Position numbers and translations under genes: made by a program. The notes below the pieces were generated by a model. It did no database searches. It was not told where the DNA came from and was given only the letters and a program-made list of their open reading frames with translations. Shown piece after piece: positions 48,580-56,902 of a DNA stretch of 56,957 nucleotides. Every line of letters starts with the position of its first letter. Position 1 is the stretch's first letter. The stretch comes from an uncultured Alphaproteobacteria bacterium (GTDB lineage Bacteria; Pseudomonadota; Alphaproteobacteria; Rhizobiales; Beijerinckiaceae): assembly GCA_937988775.1 (NCBI GenBank), contig CALKHP010000002.1, forward strand, positions 1 to 56,957, in the 5' to 3' direction.

Positions 48580-49869
48580 ATGTTGGATAAGGATATTGTC
48601 GCCGCGATCACGGCTGCGGTCGATCGCGGCTTCGACGATCAGGTGCGCTTCACGCAAGCCATGGTGCGCTGCCCGTCGGTGCGCGGGGCCGAGCACACCG
48701 TGCAGGACCTGATGGCCGGCGCCATGGCGCAGCGCGGGCTGGCGGTCGACCATTGGAAGGTTCGGGTTGAGGATATCGCGGGCCTGCCGGGCTTCGCGCC
48801 CGTGGTCGATGCGACTTACGAGAATGCCTATAACGTCGTCGGCACCTACCGCCCCGCCAACCACAAGGGGCGTTCGCTGATCTTCAACGGCCATATCGAC
48901 GTCGTGCCGACCGGCGACTGGCAGCGCTGGACGACACCGCCTTTCGAGCCGCGCATCGACGGCAAGTGGATGTACGGCCGCGGCGCCGGCGACATGAAAT
49001 CCGGGCTTGCCGGTACGCTGTTCGCCTTCGATGCGGTGCGCGCGGCGGGTTTCGCGCCGACGGGGCCGATCCATTTCCAGTCGGTCGTCGAGGAGGAATG
49101 CACCGGCAACGGCACGCTCGCCTGCCTGCAACGCGGCTATCGCGCCGAATGCGCCTTCGTGCCGGAGCCGCTCGAGCCGAAGCTGATGCGGGCCGAGGTC
49201 GGGCTGATCTGGTTCAAGGTTCATGTCGAGGGCGATCCGCAGCATGCATCGGCCGGGTTCAACAATGTCGGCGCCAACGCCATCGAGAAGGCGCTTGGCC
49301 TGTGGCCGGCCATCAAGCGGCTTGAGGATGAGTGGAACGCGCGCAAGGTCGATCACCCGGTCTACAAGCATCATCCGCATCCGATCAGGGTCAATCTCGG
49401 CGAAATCTCAGGCGGCGAATGGACCTCGAGCGTGCCCTCGAAGGCGGTGCTGAATGTTCGGGTCGGCGTACTGCCCGGCGTGAAGCTCTCCGATATCCAG
49501 GCCGAGATCGAGGCGCGCGTGCGCGAGGCGGCGCTCGCCGATCCGTTCCTGTCGAACCACCAGCCGCGCATCGAGTATCACGGCCATATGACCGAAGGTT
49601 ACGTGCTGGAGAATGCCGCCGCGCAGGAAGCGGTGCTCGGCCGCGCGCATGAGGCGGTATTCAACGCGCCGCTGCGGGAAGAGATCACCTCGGCCGCGAC
49701 CGATGCCCGCTTTTTCGGCCTGTACCAGAACACGCCGGGGCTGGTTTACGGCCCCATCTGCGAGCGGCCGCACGGCATCGACGAGCGCGTCGATCTCGAT
49801 TCGGTCAGGGCGGTGACCAAGACGATGGCGCTGTTCCTCGCCGAATGGTGCGGCATCGAGCGCCTGTAA
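48580..49869 (+). CDS. M20 family metallopeptidase, ArgE/DapE-type deacylase (copy 2)
   Basis: A 429-residue di-zinc hydrolase, paralogous with copy 1. Metal ligands: H and D in GHIDVVP and GRGAGDMKSG, E-E in VVEEECTGNG, E in VPEPLEPK and H in RPHGIDE. ATG at 48580 follows GGGAACGGCC. It starts 17 bases after livM, so import and hydrolysis are genetically joined. Two deacylases of the same family in one cluster suggest two related substrates or two steps. Confidence 0.92.
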   Translation: MLDKDIVAAITAAVDRGFDDQVRFTQAMVRCPSVRGAEHTVQDLMAGAMAQRGLAVDHWKVRVEDIAGLPGFAPVVDATYENAYNVVGTYRPANHKGRSLIFNGHIDVVPTGDWQRWTTPPFEPRIDGKWMYGRGAGDMKSGLAGTLFAFDAVRAAGFAPTGPIHFQSVVEEECTGNGTLACLQRGYRAECAFVPEPLEPKLMRAEVGLIWFKVHVEGDPQHASAGFNNVGANAIEKALGLWPAIKRLEDEWNARKVDHPVYKHHPHPIRVNLGEISGGEWTSSVPSKAVLNVRVGVLPGVKLSDIQAEIEARVREAALADPFLSNHQPRIEYHGHMTEGYVLENAAAQEAVLGRAHEAVFNAPLREEITSAATDARFFGLYQNTPGLVYGPICERPHGIDERVDLDSVRAVTKTMALFLAEWCGIERL

Positions 49870-49888
49870 CCCTTTAGGAGTTTCTGCT

Positions 49889-51118
49889 GTGAGCATGCTG
49901 CGCGTGAATGGCGACCGCCTGTGGTCGACGCTGATGGAACTGGGCGCGATCGGCGGCACGCCGGGCGGCGGTTGCCGCCGCTTGGCGCTGTCGGAGGAGG
50001 ACGGCCGCGCCCGCGACCTGTTCCGGCGCTGGGCCGAGGAAGCCGGCTGCACCGTCACGGTCGACGGCATCGGCAACATCTTTGCCCGACGCGAGGGCAC
50101 GGAGCGCGCCGCCGCGCCGGTGGTGATCGGCAGCCATCTCGACACCGTGCCGACCGGCGGCAAGTTCGATGGCGCCTATGGTGTGATGGCGGGGCTCGAG
50201 GCGCTGCGCTGCCTGCGCGATCGCGGCCTTGAGACGCGTCTGCCGATCGAACTGGTCGCCTGGACTAACGAGGAGGGCGCGCGCTTCTCGCCGATGACCA
50301 TGGGCTCATCGGTGTTCACCGGCGACATGACGCTCGACTTTGCCCTGTCGCGGCAGGACCCGTCCGGCTTGAGCGTCGGCGAAGCGCTGAAGCGCATCGG
50401 CTATGCTGGCGAGACGCCCGTCGGCGGACGGCCTTTCACGGCTTATCTCGAGGTGCATGTCGAGCAGGGGCCGCTGCTCAAGGAAGGCGGCGAACGGATC
50501 GGCGTGGTAACGGGCTCGTTCAAGGCGCGCTATTTCGTGGCGACGGTCAAGGGGCAGGCGGCCCATGTCGGGCCGACGCTGATGGAGCAACGCCACGATG
50601 CCATGGTCGGCGCGGCGGCACTGACGCTGGAGATCGATCGCATCGGCCGCTCGCGTGGGCGGGACGGGCGCTCCAACGCGCCGTATCTCGAGCTTGACCC
50701 CAATGTACGCGGCGTCATTCCGCAAGAGGTCCGGCTGAGCTGCGACGTGCGCCATCCGGATGCCGGGGAGGCGCTCGCCATGGAAACGGAATTGCGCGAG
50801 GCGTGCCGCCGCATTGCGGCGGAGCGCGGCGTGTCGATCGCCCTCGACCAGTATTTCGAGTTCGGCCCGATCAATTGCGACGGGGCGATGTGCGCGCTGA
50901 TCCGCGACACGGCCAAGGGGCTCGGCTTCTCGCAGCGCGATATCCTCACCGTGGCGAGCCACGATGCGGTGCCGATGATGGATTATTGCCCGTCAGCGCT
51001 GTTCTTCGTGCCCAGCGATACCGGCATCAGCCATAGCGAGCGCGAATACAGCACGCCCGAGCAATGCCAGGATGGCGCGGACGTGCTGCTCAACGCGGTG
51101 CTGAAGCTGGCGTCCTAG
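49889..51118 (+). CDS. M20 family amidase, N-carbamoyl-L-amino-acid hydrolase/beta-ureidopropionase type
   Basis: A 409-residue hydrolase of the hydantoinase/carbamoylase branch of M20, which removes carbamoyl or similar amide groups from amino acids and from pyrimidine or purine breakdown products. Motifs: IGSHLDTVPTGGKFDGAYG, WTNEEGARFSPMTMGS, VHVEQGPLL and the final SDTGISHSERE. The start is GTG at 49889; AGGAG lies upstream in CTTTAGGAGTTTCTGCT. Third amide hydrolase of the cluster, and different in type from the other two. Confidence 0.9.
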   Translation: MSMLRVNGDRLWSTLMELGAIGGTPGGGCRRLALSEEDGRARDLFRRWAEEAGCTVTVDGIGNIFARREGTERAAAPVVIGSHLDTVPTGGKFDGAYGVMAGLEALRCLRDRGLETRLPIELVAWTNEEGARFSPMTMGSSVFTGDMTLDFALSRQDPSGLSVGEALKRIGYAGETPVGGRPFTAYLEVHVEQGPLLKEGGERIGVVTGSFKARYFVATVKGQAAHVGPTLMEQRHDAMVGAAALTLEIDRIGRSRGRDGRSNAPYLELDPNVRGVIPQEVRLSCDVRHPDAGEALAMETELREACRRIAAERGVSIALDQYFEFGPINCDGAMCALIRDTAKGLGFSQRDILTVASHDAVPMMDYCPSALFFVPSDTGISHSEREYSTPEQCQDGADVLLNAVLKLAS

Positions 51119-51141
51119 ATACTGGGGCAGCACCTTTGCGA

Positions 51142-51240
51142 AGCGGGATCGGCGGATCAAGTTCGCCGATGATGGCTGAGGTGTTTGGCGCCTTTTCCTC
51201 CACCGTCATCGGACGGCCTGTCCGGCCGATCCCGATTGGT
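51142..51240. repeat. Dispersed palindromic repeat, family D, copy 3 (two inverted halves)
   Basis: The half at about 51194-51240 (CACCGTCATCGGACGGCCTG then TCCGGCCGATCCCG) and the half at about 51142-51177 (GGGATCGGCGGATCAAGTTC then GCCGATGATGG) are inverted relative to each other. It sits between the amidase gene and the convergent ggt. Confidence 0.6.
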
Positions 51241-51305
51241 GAGGCGCTGCGCTACGTGGCCGCATAAGCGCGCGTTCACGCTGAGCCCCGGCTTCATCGA
51301 CAGGT

Positions 51306-53021
51306 TCAGTCCGCTTCCTCGACATTCGGCGCGTCGGGCCAGAACCGGGTGCCGGCGCGCGCCAGCCCGCCGCCGAGGCCGATCGGCGTGCCGTCGGCGC
51401 GCCAGCACGCGGCGCCGGTGGTGGTGCCGTCCGCTCCGAACGCGATCGCCGTCATGCCGCCGCCGACATGGGCGACCGGCAGCACGCGCCAGCCGCGCGC
51501 CGCCAGCGCCTCGCGGCTTGTGGCTGGGAAGGCGGCTTCCACTTCCAGCGCCTCGCCTTGCGTCCATAGCCTTGGCGCCTCGACCGCCTCCTGCAGGCTC
51601 ATGCCGTGATCGATCAGGTTGACGAGCGCCTGCATCACCGAGCCGAAAATGCGCAGGCCCCCCGGCAGTCCGAGCGCGAAGGCGGGCTTGCCGTCGCGGA
51701 ACACGATGGTCGGCGCCATTGAGGTGGTGACGCGCTTGCCCGGCGCGATCGACAGCGCATGGCCGGGGTGGGGGTCGAACAGCGCCATGTAGTTGTTCGG
51801 TATGATGCCGGTGCCGGGAATGATGAATCTCGCGCCGAACAGGCCGTTGATGGTCTGCGTGCTGGCGACGATGTTGCCATCGGCATCGGCGACCGTGACA
51901 TGCGTGGTGTTGGCCGATTCCGATGAGATCACGCCGGGCGTCCAGGCAGCGGTGCGCGCGCGATCGATGCGGGCGTGGCGCTCGCCGGCATAGGCTTTCG
52001 ACATCAGCTTCTCGACCGGCACCTGCACGAAGGCCGGATCGGCGGTGGCGGCGGCGCGATCGGCGAAGGCGATCTTCAGCGCTTCGCCGAGCAGGTGCAT
52101 GCTGTCGGGCGAGCCGAAGCCGAGGCCAGCCATGTCGTCATGCTCGAGGATGTTGAGCATCTGCGCGACATGCACGCCACCGGCCGAGGGCGGCGGCGGC
52201 CCGTAAATGTCGAAGCCGCGATAGGTGCCGTGCACAGGCGGGCGATCGATGGTCGTGACGGCGCGAAGGTCCTCGAGCCCGATCAGCCCGCCGACCCTGG
52301 CCATGTGATCGGCGATATGGCGCCCGAGCGCGCCACCGTAGAGCACCTCCGGCCCGTCCGCGGCGATGCTGGCGAGCGTCTCGGCGTAATCGCCCATCAC
52401 CAGCCGGCGGCCGGCCTCGCACGGTTTGCCGCCCGGCAGGTAAAGCTGCGCGATGTCCGGGTCGCGCGCCAGATCGGTGGCGGCTTCCGCGATACAGGCG
52501 GCGAGATAGGGCGTGACGGCAAAGCCGCGCCGGGCGTGGCGGATCGCCGGTTCCATGACGTCGGCAAGCGCGAGCCGCCCGAAGCGCCGGCTGGCATCGC
52601 ACCAGCCGCGCAACGTGCCGGGCGTCGCGACCGCCTTCGGGCCGATGCTGTTCTCGCGCCCGACCGTTTCCATATAGGCCGGCATGCGGTCCGAGACCGG
52701 GCGATACATGGCGGGCGTGGCGGCGCGCGGCGCGGCGCTCAGCCCGTCGAGCACGACATGGGTGCCGTCCGCGAGGCGGATATGGGACAGGCCACCGCCG
52801 AAAATGCCGACCATCATCGGCTCGACGACGGTGAGCGTGAACAGGCAGGCGATGGCCGCATCGACCGCATTGCCGCCGGCCGCCAGCATCTCGGCGCCGG
52901 CGGCGGAAGCAAGCGGGTGGTTGGTGACGACCATGCCGCGCGCGCCGTGCACGGGCTGCTTCTCCGGCGTGAAGCGCACCGCCGCCCTGGCGCGCCAATC
53001 CCGTGCCTGTCCCACCACCAT
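51306..53021 (-). CDS. ggt: Gamma-glutamyltransferase family protein
   Basis: A 571-residue N-terminal-nucleophile enzyme that transfers or hydrolyses gamma-glutamyl groups. The precursor is expected to cleave itself before T372 (in SANTTHVTVADADGN), giving large and small subunits; the substrate-binding MAPTIVFRDGKPAFALGLPGG region is present. Unlike the periplasmic GGTs, it has no obvious signal peptide (MVVGQARDWRARAAV), so it may act in the cytoplasm. It faces the amidase gene convergently. GGAGG precedes the ATG. It may serve other gamma-glutamyl or acylase reactions. Confidence 0.92.
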   Translation of the reverse strand: MVVGQARDWRARAAVRFTPEKQPVHGARGMVVTNHPLASAAGAEMLAAGGNAVDAAIACLFTLTVVEPMMVGIFGGGLSHIRLADGTHVVLDGLSAAPRAATPAMYRPVSDRMPAYMETVGRENSIGPKAVATPGTLRGWCDASRRFGRLALADVMEPAIRHARRGFAVTPYLAACIAEAATDLARDPDIAQLYLPGGKPCEAGRRLVMGDYAETLASIAADGPEVLYGGALGRHIADHMARVGGLIGLEDLRAVTTIDRPPVHGTYRGFDIYGPPPPSAGGVHVAQMLNILEHDDMAGLGFGSPDSMHLLGEALKIAFADRAAATADPAFVQVPVEKLMSKAYAGERHARIDRARTAAWTPGVISSESANTTHVTVADADGNIVASTQTINGLFGARFIIPGTGIIPNNYMALFDPHPGHALSIAPGKRVTTSMAPTIVFRDGKPAFALGLPGGLRIFGSVMQALVNLIDHGMSLQEAVEAPRLWTQGEALEVEAAFPATSREALAARGWRVLPVAHVGGGMTAIAFGADGTTTGAACWRADGTPIGLGGGLARAGTRFWPDAPNVEEAD

Positions 53022-53174
53022 AGCTCCCTCCGCTCGTACCGAAAATCTGCTCGCCGCCGACCATAGGCCGCGCGGCGATCAGGGCAACCGGCTTGCGAGG
53101 TCGCAGCCCCGGCCGGGGCGCCGGAACCTTTGGAGCGGTCGCGGCTTTAAGCGTCGAACGCGAGGCGACAAATC

Positions 53175-55109
53175 ATGCAGCAAGTCACGATCCGAGCCAT
53201 CGAGCCCCAGAACGGCTCGATGCATGCCATGGCGGCCGGCTTCATCGGCCTGATCGTCGTGGGGGCGCTCTATGTCGGGCAGGATATCTTCGTGCCGCTG
53301 GCACTGGCGATCCTGCTCAGCTTCGTGCTGGCGCCGCTGGCGGAGTTGCTGCAGCGCCTGTATTTTCCGCGCACGCTTGCGGTGATCAGCGTGGTGGTGA
53401 TCGCCTTTGCGGTGCTGCTGGCGCTCGGCACGCTGATGGGGCGGCAACTGACGCAACTCGCCGGCGACCTGCCGCGCTACGAAACCACGATCCGGCAGAA
53501 GATCCATGTCATCAAGGGGGCGTCGAGCGGCGACAGCACCTTCGAGCGCGCCGCCGACGTCCTGAGGCAGCTCGGCGCCGAACTCGACAAGCCGGCCGGC
53601 CCGCAAGGCGCGCCGGCGGCCGGCGCCGCGCCGCAGGCAAGCCCGATCCCGGTGATCGTGCGCGCGCCCGATGCCGGTCCGCTGGCGACGATCGCCAGCC
53701 TGATCACGCCGTTGCTGCATCCGCTGGCGATCACCGGACTGATCATCATCTTCGTGATCTTCATCCTGATGCAGCGCGAGGATATCCGGAACCGCCTGAT
53801 ACGGCTCGCCGGCACGCGCGACATCCAGCGCACCACCGCCGCGCTCGACGATGCCGGCGCGCGGCTCAGCCGGTTCTTCCTGATGCAGCTCAGCATCAAT
53901 TGCGGCTTCGGCATCGCCATCGGCCTCGGGCTGTGGGCGATCGGCGTGCCGAGCCCGCTGCTGTGGGGCATCTTCGCGGCCGTGCTGCGCTTCCTGCCCT
54001 ATATCGGCTCGGCGATCGCGGCGGTGTTTCCGCTGGCGCTGGCGGCGGCGGTCGATCCCGGCTGGACGATGCTGATCTGGACCGGCCTGCTGTTCATCAC
54101 GGTGGAACCGCTGGTCGGGCACATTATCGAGCCGATCTTCCAGGGGCACAGCACTGGCATGTCGCCGGTCGCGGTGGTGCTGGCGGCCTCGTTCTGGACG
54201 GTGCTGTGGGGGCCGATCGGCCTGGTGCTCGCCACGCCGCTGACCGCGTGCCTCGTCGTGCTCGGCCGGCATGTCGAGGGGCTGGCATTCATCAACATCC
54301 TGTTCGGCGACGAGCCGGCGCTGGAGCCGTGGGAACTGTTCTACCAGCGTATGCTGGCCGGTGACGCATCCGAGGCGGTCGAGCAGGCCGAGGAGGTGCT
54401 TGAGGAGCGCCGGCTGCTGACCTACTACCAGAGCATCGCGCTGGAGGGGCTGAAGCTCGCGCAGGTCGATCTCTCGGCCGGCAAGCTCACGGGCGAGCGC
54501 ATCGCGACGATCAAGGATGGCGTCGAGGAACTGGTCGAGGATCTGGCGGAGTTCGACGACAGCGTGCCGGAGCAGGGCGACGACAAGCTCAAGCCCGAGG
54601 CCGCCGCCGCCGTCGCCGCGACGCCACTGAGCGTGGCCGATGACGCCCTTGCCATGGTGGACAAGGCGGCGCTCACCGGGGCGTGGGGCGGCGAGCGGCC
54701 GATCCTGTGCATTGCCGGGCGCAGCCCGCTCGACGAGGCGGCTGCCGCCATTCTCGCCGACCTGCTCAGCAAGCACGGGCTTGGCGCACGCGCCGAAGGG
54801 GTCGATATCCTGACCACCTCGAATATCGCGCGCTTCGATTTCGACCAGACCGCGCTGATCGTGCTGTCATGCCTCGATACGGACAGCCGCTCGCATATGC
54901 GCAATGTCTGCCGCCGCCTCAGGCGGCGTACGCCGGGCACGCCGCTGATCGTCGCGGCCTGGGGCGTGGCGCCCGATGCCGCGGAAGCGATCAAGCGCGA
55001 GTGCCGTGCCGATGCCGTGGTCAGCGACCTGCGCGGCGCGCTTGCGGCCAGCACGGAACACGCCATGGCGCCGGCCGAGGAGGCCAAAGAAAAAGCCCCG
55101 GCGATGTGA
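53175..55109 (+). CDS. AI-2E family transporter with large C-terminal soluble domain
   Basis: A 644-residue protein. Residues 15-380 are an AI-2E (PF01594) permease with about eight helices (FIGLIVVGALYVGQDIFVPLALAI, in part; GIFAAVLRFLPYIGSAIAAV). The next 260 residues are soluble: a helical linker (AEEVLEERRLLTYYQSIALEGLKLAQ) and a Rossmann-like end (RPILCIAGRSPLDEAAAAILADLLSKHGLG, in part, and LIVLSCLDTDSRS). This tail is not in the usual 350-residue family members but is found in some alphaproteobacteria. Substrate unknown; AI-2 export has not been shown for most members. Confidence 0.88.
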   Translation: MQQVTIRAIEPQNGSMHAMAAGFIGLIVVGALYVGQDIFVPLALAILLSFVLAPLAELLQRLYFPRTLAVISVVVIAFAVLLALGTLMGRQLTQLAGDLPRYETTIRQKIHVIKGASSGDSTFERAADVLRQLGAELDKPAGPQGAPAAGAAPQASPIPVIVRAPDAGPLATIASLITPLLHPLAITGLIIIFVIFILMQREDIRNRLIRLAGTRDIQRTTAALDDAGARLSRFFLMQLSINCGFGIAIGLGLWAIGVPSPLLWGIFAAVLRFLPYIGSAIAAVFPLALAAAVDPGWTMLIWTGLLFITVEPLVGHIIEPIFQGHSTGMSPVAVVLAASFWTVLWGPIGLVLATPLTACLVVLGRHVEGLAFINILFGDEPALEPWELFYQRMLAGDASEAVEQAEEVLEERRLLTYYQSIALEGLKLAQVDLSAGKLTGERIATIKDGVEELVEDLAEFDDSVPEQGDDKLKPEAAAAVAATPLSVADDALAMVDKAALTGAWGGERPILCIAGRSPLDEAAAAILADLLSKHGLGARAEGVDILTTSNIARFDFDQTALIVLSCLDTDSRSHMRNVCRRLRRRTPGTPLIVAAWGVAPDAAEAIKRECRADAVVSDLRGALAASTEHAMAPAEEAKEKAPAM

Positions 55110-55126
55110 GTCGCCGGGGCGGTTTT
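55095..55126. terminator. Bidirectional terminator between AI-2E and nirK genes
   Basis: GCCCCGGCGA (55095-55104) pairs with TCGCCGGGGC (55111-55120) in a perfect 10-bp stem; TTTT follows on the plus strand, and AAAGAAAAA precedes it, giving a U-run on the minus strand. The AI-2E stop codon lies in the loop. Confidence 0.75.
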
Positions 55127-55169
55127 CTGCCGGGATCGGCAGGTGGTGGCGCTTTGGGTGCCGCCTGGA

Positions 55170-56675
55170 TTACTGCCTGGCGGGCGCTTCCTTGGCGGTG
55201 CCATGGTGCATGATGGCGTCGTTCTCCGGCCCGTCGACGACCAGGTAGCCGGCAAGGCCGCGTTCGGCACGCGACAAGGCGTGATCGACGAGGACATACT
55301 TTCCGGCGCGATCGACCTTGAAGTCGACGATGGTGGCGCCGCCCGGCGGCACGCTGACGGTCTGCACGTTGGTCAGCGGCGGCGAGGTGACGCTGCCGAG
55401 ATTATACACGCTGTCGAAGATCTCGCCGATGACGTGGAACGACGAGGTGAAGTTCGGCCCGCCGACGCCGAAGAAGATACGGACCGTCTCGCCGGCATTG
55501 GCGTAGAGCGGGTGCGACTTGGTCAGCGAGCCGACCGCGCCGTTGAACACGAAATATTCCGGCTTCTCCGAGATCAGCTTGTCGTAGTCCATCTCCTGCT
55601 CGCCCTTTCCGCCGAAAGCGTCGACGGTATAGAGCTCGCCCTGCATGACGTAAAACTCGCGATCGACGCGCGGCAGGCCGCCTTCCGGCTCGACCAGGAT
55701 CAGGCCGTACATGCCGCTGGTGATGTGGTGGGCGACGCTCGGCGTGGCGCAATGGTAGACATAGATGCCGGGCTTCAGCGCCTTGAAGGTGACGATGGTC
55801 TCCTTGCCGGGCTCGGTCTGGGTGAAGTCGGCGCCGCCGCCGGGGCCGGTGGCCGCGTGGAAGTCGACCGAGTGCATCATGACGCTGTTCTCGGGGTTCT
55901 TCAGGTGGACCTCGACGGTATCGCCGACGCGCACGCGCACCAGCGGCCCCGGCACCTTGTTGTTGAAGGTCCAGTAGGTGTAGGTCGCGCCGTTGTTCAA
56001 CTGGCCGACCAGTTCGGTGGTTTCGAGATCGATGCGCACGGTCTGCGGCAGCCTGACGCCGATCGGGCCGGGCAGGTCGGCCGGGTCACGCACGATGTCG
56101 GCCGCGCCGGAGCCCATCGCCTCGCGCGGGCCGGCCATGACCTGGATCAGCCCTTCCATGCCGGCAAGCCTGTGGCCGGCGATCGAGCAGTAATAGGCGA
56201 ATTCGCCCGGCTTCTGGGCCGTGAACGAGAAGGTCGAGGAGGCGTTCTTGCCGACGATGATCGAGGAGCGCGCGGCGTATTGATCGATCACCACGTCATG
56301 TTCGGCGCCTTCGCCGTTGATCAGGTTGATCTGGACCAGCTCGCCCTCATGCACCATCAGGGTCGGATTGATCTTGCCGTCGATGTCGCCGCCGACGCCG
56401 AGATAGACCATGCGCCCGCCGGCGATGCCGGTGCGCAGCGTGAAGATGGTCGGGGTGTGATAGCTGGAACCGGCTGCGGCCGGGGCGGCGGCCTTGGCCG
56501 CGGCGTTGGCCTGTGCCAGTTCGACGCCGGCCGGTGCCTTCTGGCCATGCTTGTCGTGCTGCGCGAAGGCCGGGGCAATGCTCAGGGCTGCCGCCAGCGC
56601 CACGATCCGGACAATCCAGAGGCCAGCCGTGGCGGCGGATAGCCGGCGTGGCGATGCCCGCTCTGTCTTTAACAT
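55170..56675 (-). CDS. nirK: Copper-containing nitrite reductase with extra N-terminal cupredoxin domain
   Basis: Reduces nitrite to nitric oxide in the periplasm (denitrification). At 501 residues it is about 140 longer than standard NirK. Signal region 1-39 has an RR pair (SPRRLSAAT) that could be Tat-type. Domain 1 (75-182) is an added cupredoxin with complete type-1 Cu ligands H126, C163, H168, M173. Domains 2-3 have T1 Cu ligands H268, C309, H317, M322, T2 Cu ligands H273, H308 and H465, and catalytic D271 and H414. This matches the Hyphomicrobium denitrificans three-domain NirK. ATG at 56675 is chosen for GGAG 7 bases upstream. No nirV or nor gene is adjacent. Confidence 0.95.
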   Translation of the reverse strand: MLKTERASPRRLSAATAGLWIVRIVALAAALSIAPAFAQHDKHGQKAPAGVELAQANAAAKAAAPAAAGSSYHTPTIFTLRTGIAGGRMVYLGVGGDIDGKINPTLMVHEGELVQINLINGEGAEHDVVIDQYAARSSIIVGKNASSTFSFTAQKPGEFAYYCSIAGHRLAGMEGLIQVMAGPREAMGSGAADIVRDPADLPGPIGVRLPQTVRIDLETTELVGQLNNGATYTYWTFNNKVPGPLVRVRVGDTVEVHLKNPENSVMMHSVDFHAATGPGGGADFTQTEPGKETIVTFKALKPGIYVYHCATPSVAHHITSGMYGLILVEPEGGLPRVDREFYVMQGELYTVDAFGGKGEQEMDYDKLISEKPEYFVFNGAVGSLTKSHPLYANAGETVRIFFGVGGPNFTSSFHVIGEIFDSVYNLGSVTSPPLTNVQTVSVPPGGATIVDFKVDRAGKYVLVDHALSRAERGLAGYLVVDGPENDAIMHHGTAKEAPARQ

Positions 56676-56746
56676 CGTCGTCTCCATGGTTGCCTGCCAG
56701 GATGGAGGCACGAGTCAATGGTTAGGGCATTCCACGCCAGCGGTTA

Positions 56747-56760
56747 TTGCGCTGGCGCAA
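56747..56760. promoter_or_regulatory. FNR/NnrR-type palindrome upstream of nirK
   Basis: TTGCGCTGGCGCAA is a perfect palindrome of TTGCG-N4-CGCAA form, the type bound by CRP/FNR-family nitrogen-oxide regulators (NnrR/Dnr). Its centre is 78-79 bases upstream of the nirK ATG, a distance that fits activation. The tuf start is on the other side. Confidence 0.6.
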
Positions 56761-56790
56761 GCAATGTGCAGTTCCCGCCGCGCCGCGAGC

Positions 56791-56826
56791 GCCACGGGCA
56801 CTTGCACAGGCCACGGGCACTTGCAC
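56791..56826. repeat. 17-bp direct repeat, two copies with 2-bp spacer
   Basis: GCCACGGGCACTTGCAC at 56791-56807 and again at 56810-56826 (spacer AG). It lies in the nirK-tuf intergenic region, between the NnrR-type box and tuf. Confidence 0.7.
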
Positions 56827-56902
56827 TGGCCGGGGAAAGCGCATATCCCGACCGGCGATTTTCGGACGGGCCTATGAGCCCTGGCATGTGAGGGTAGCCG
56901 CG

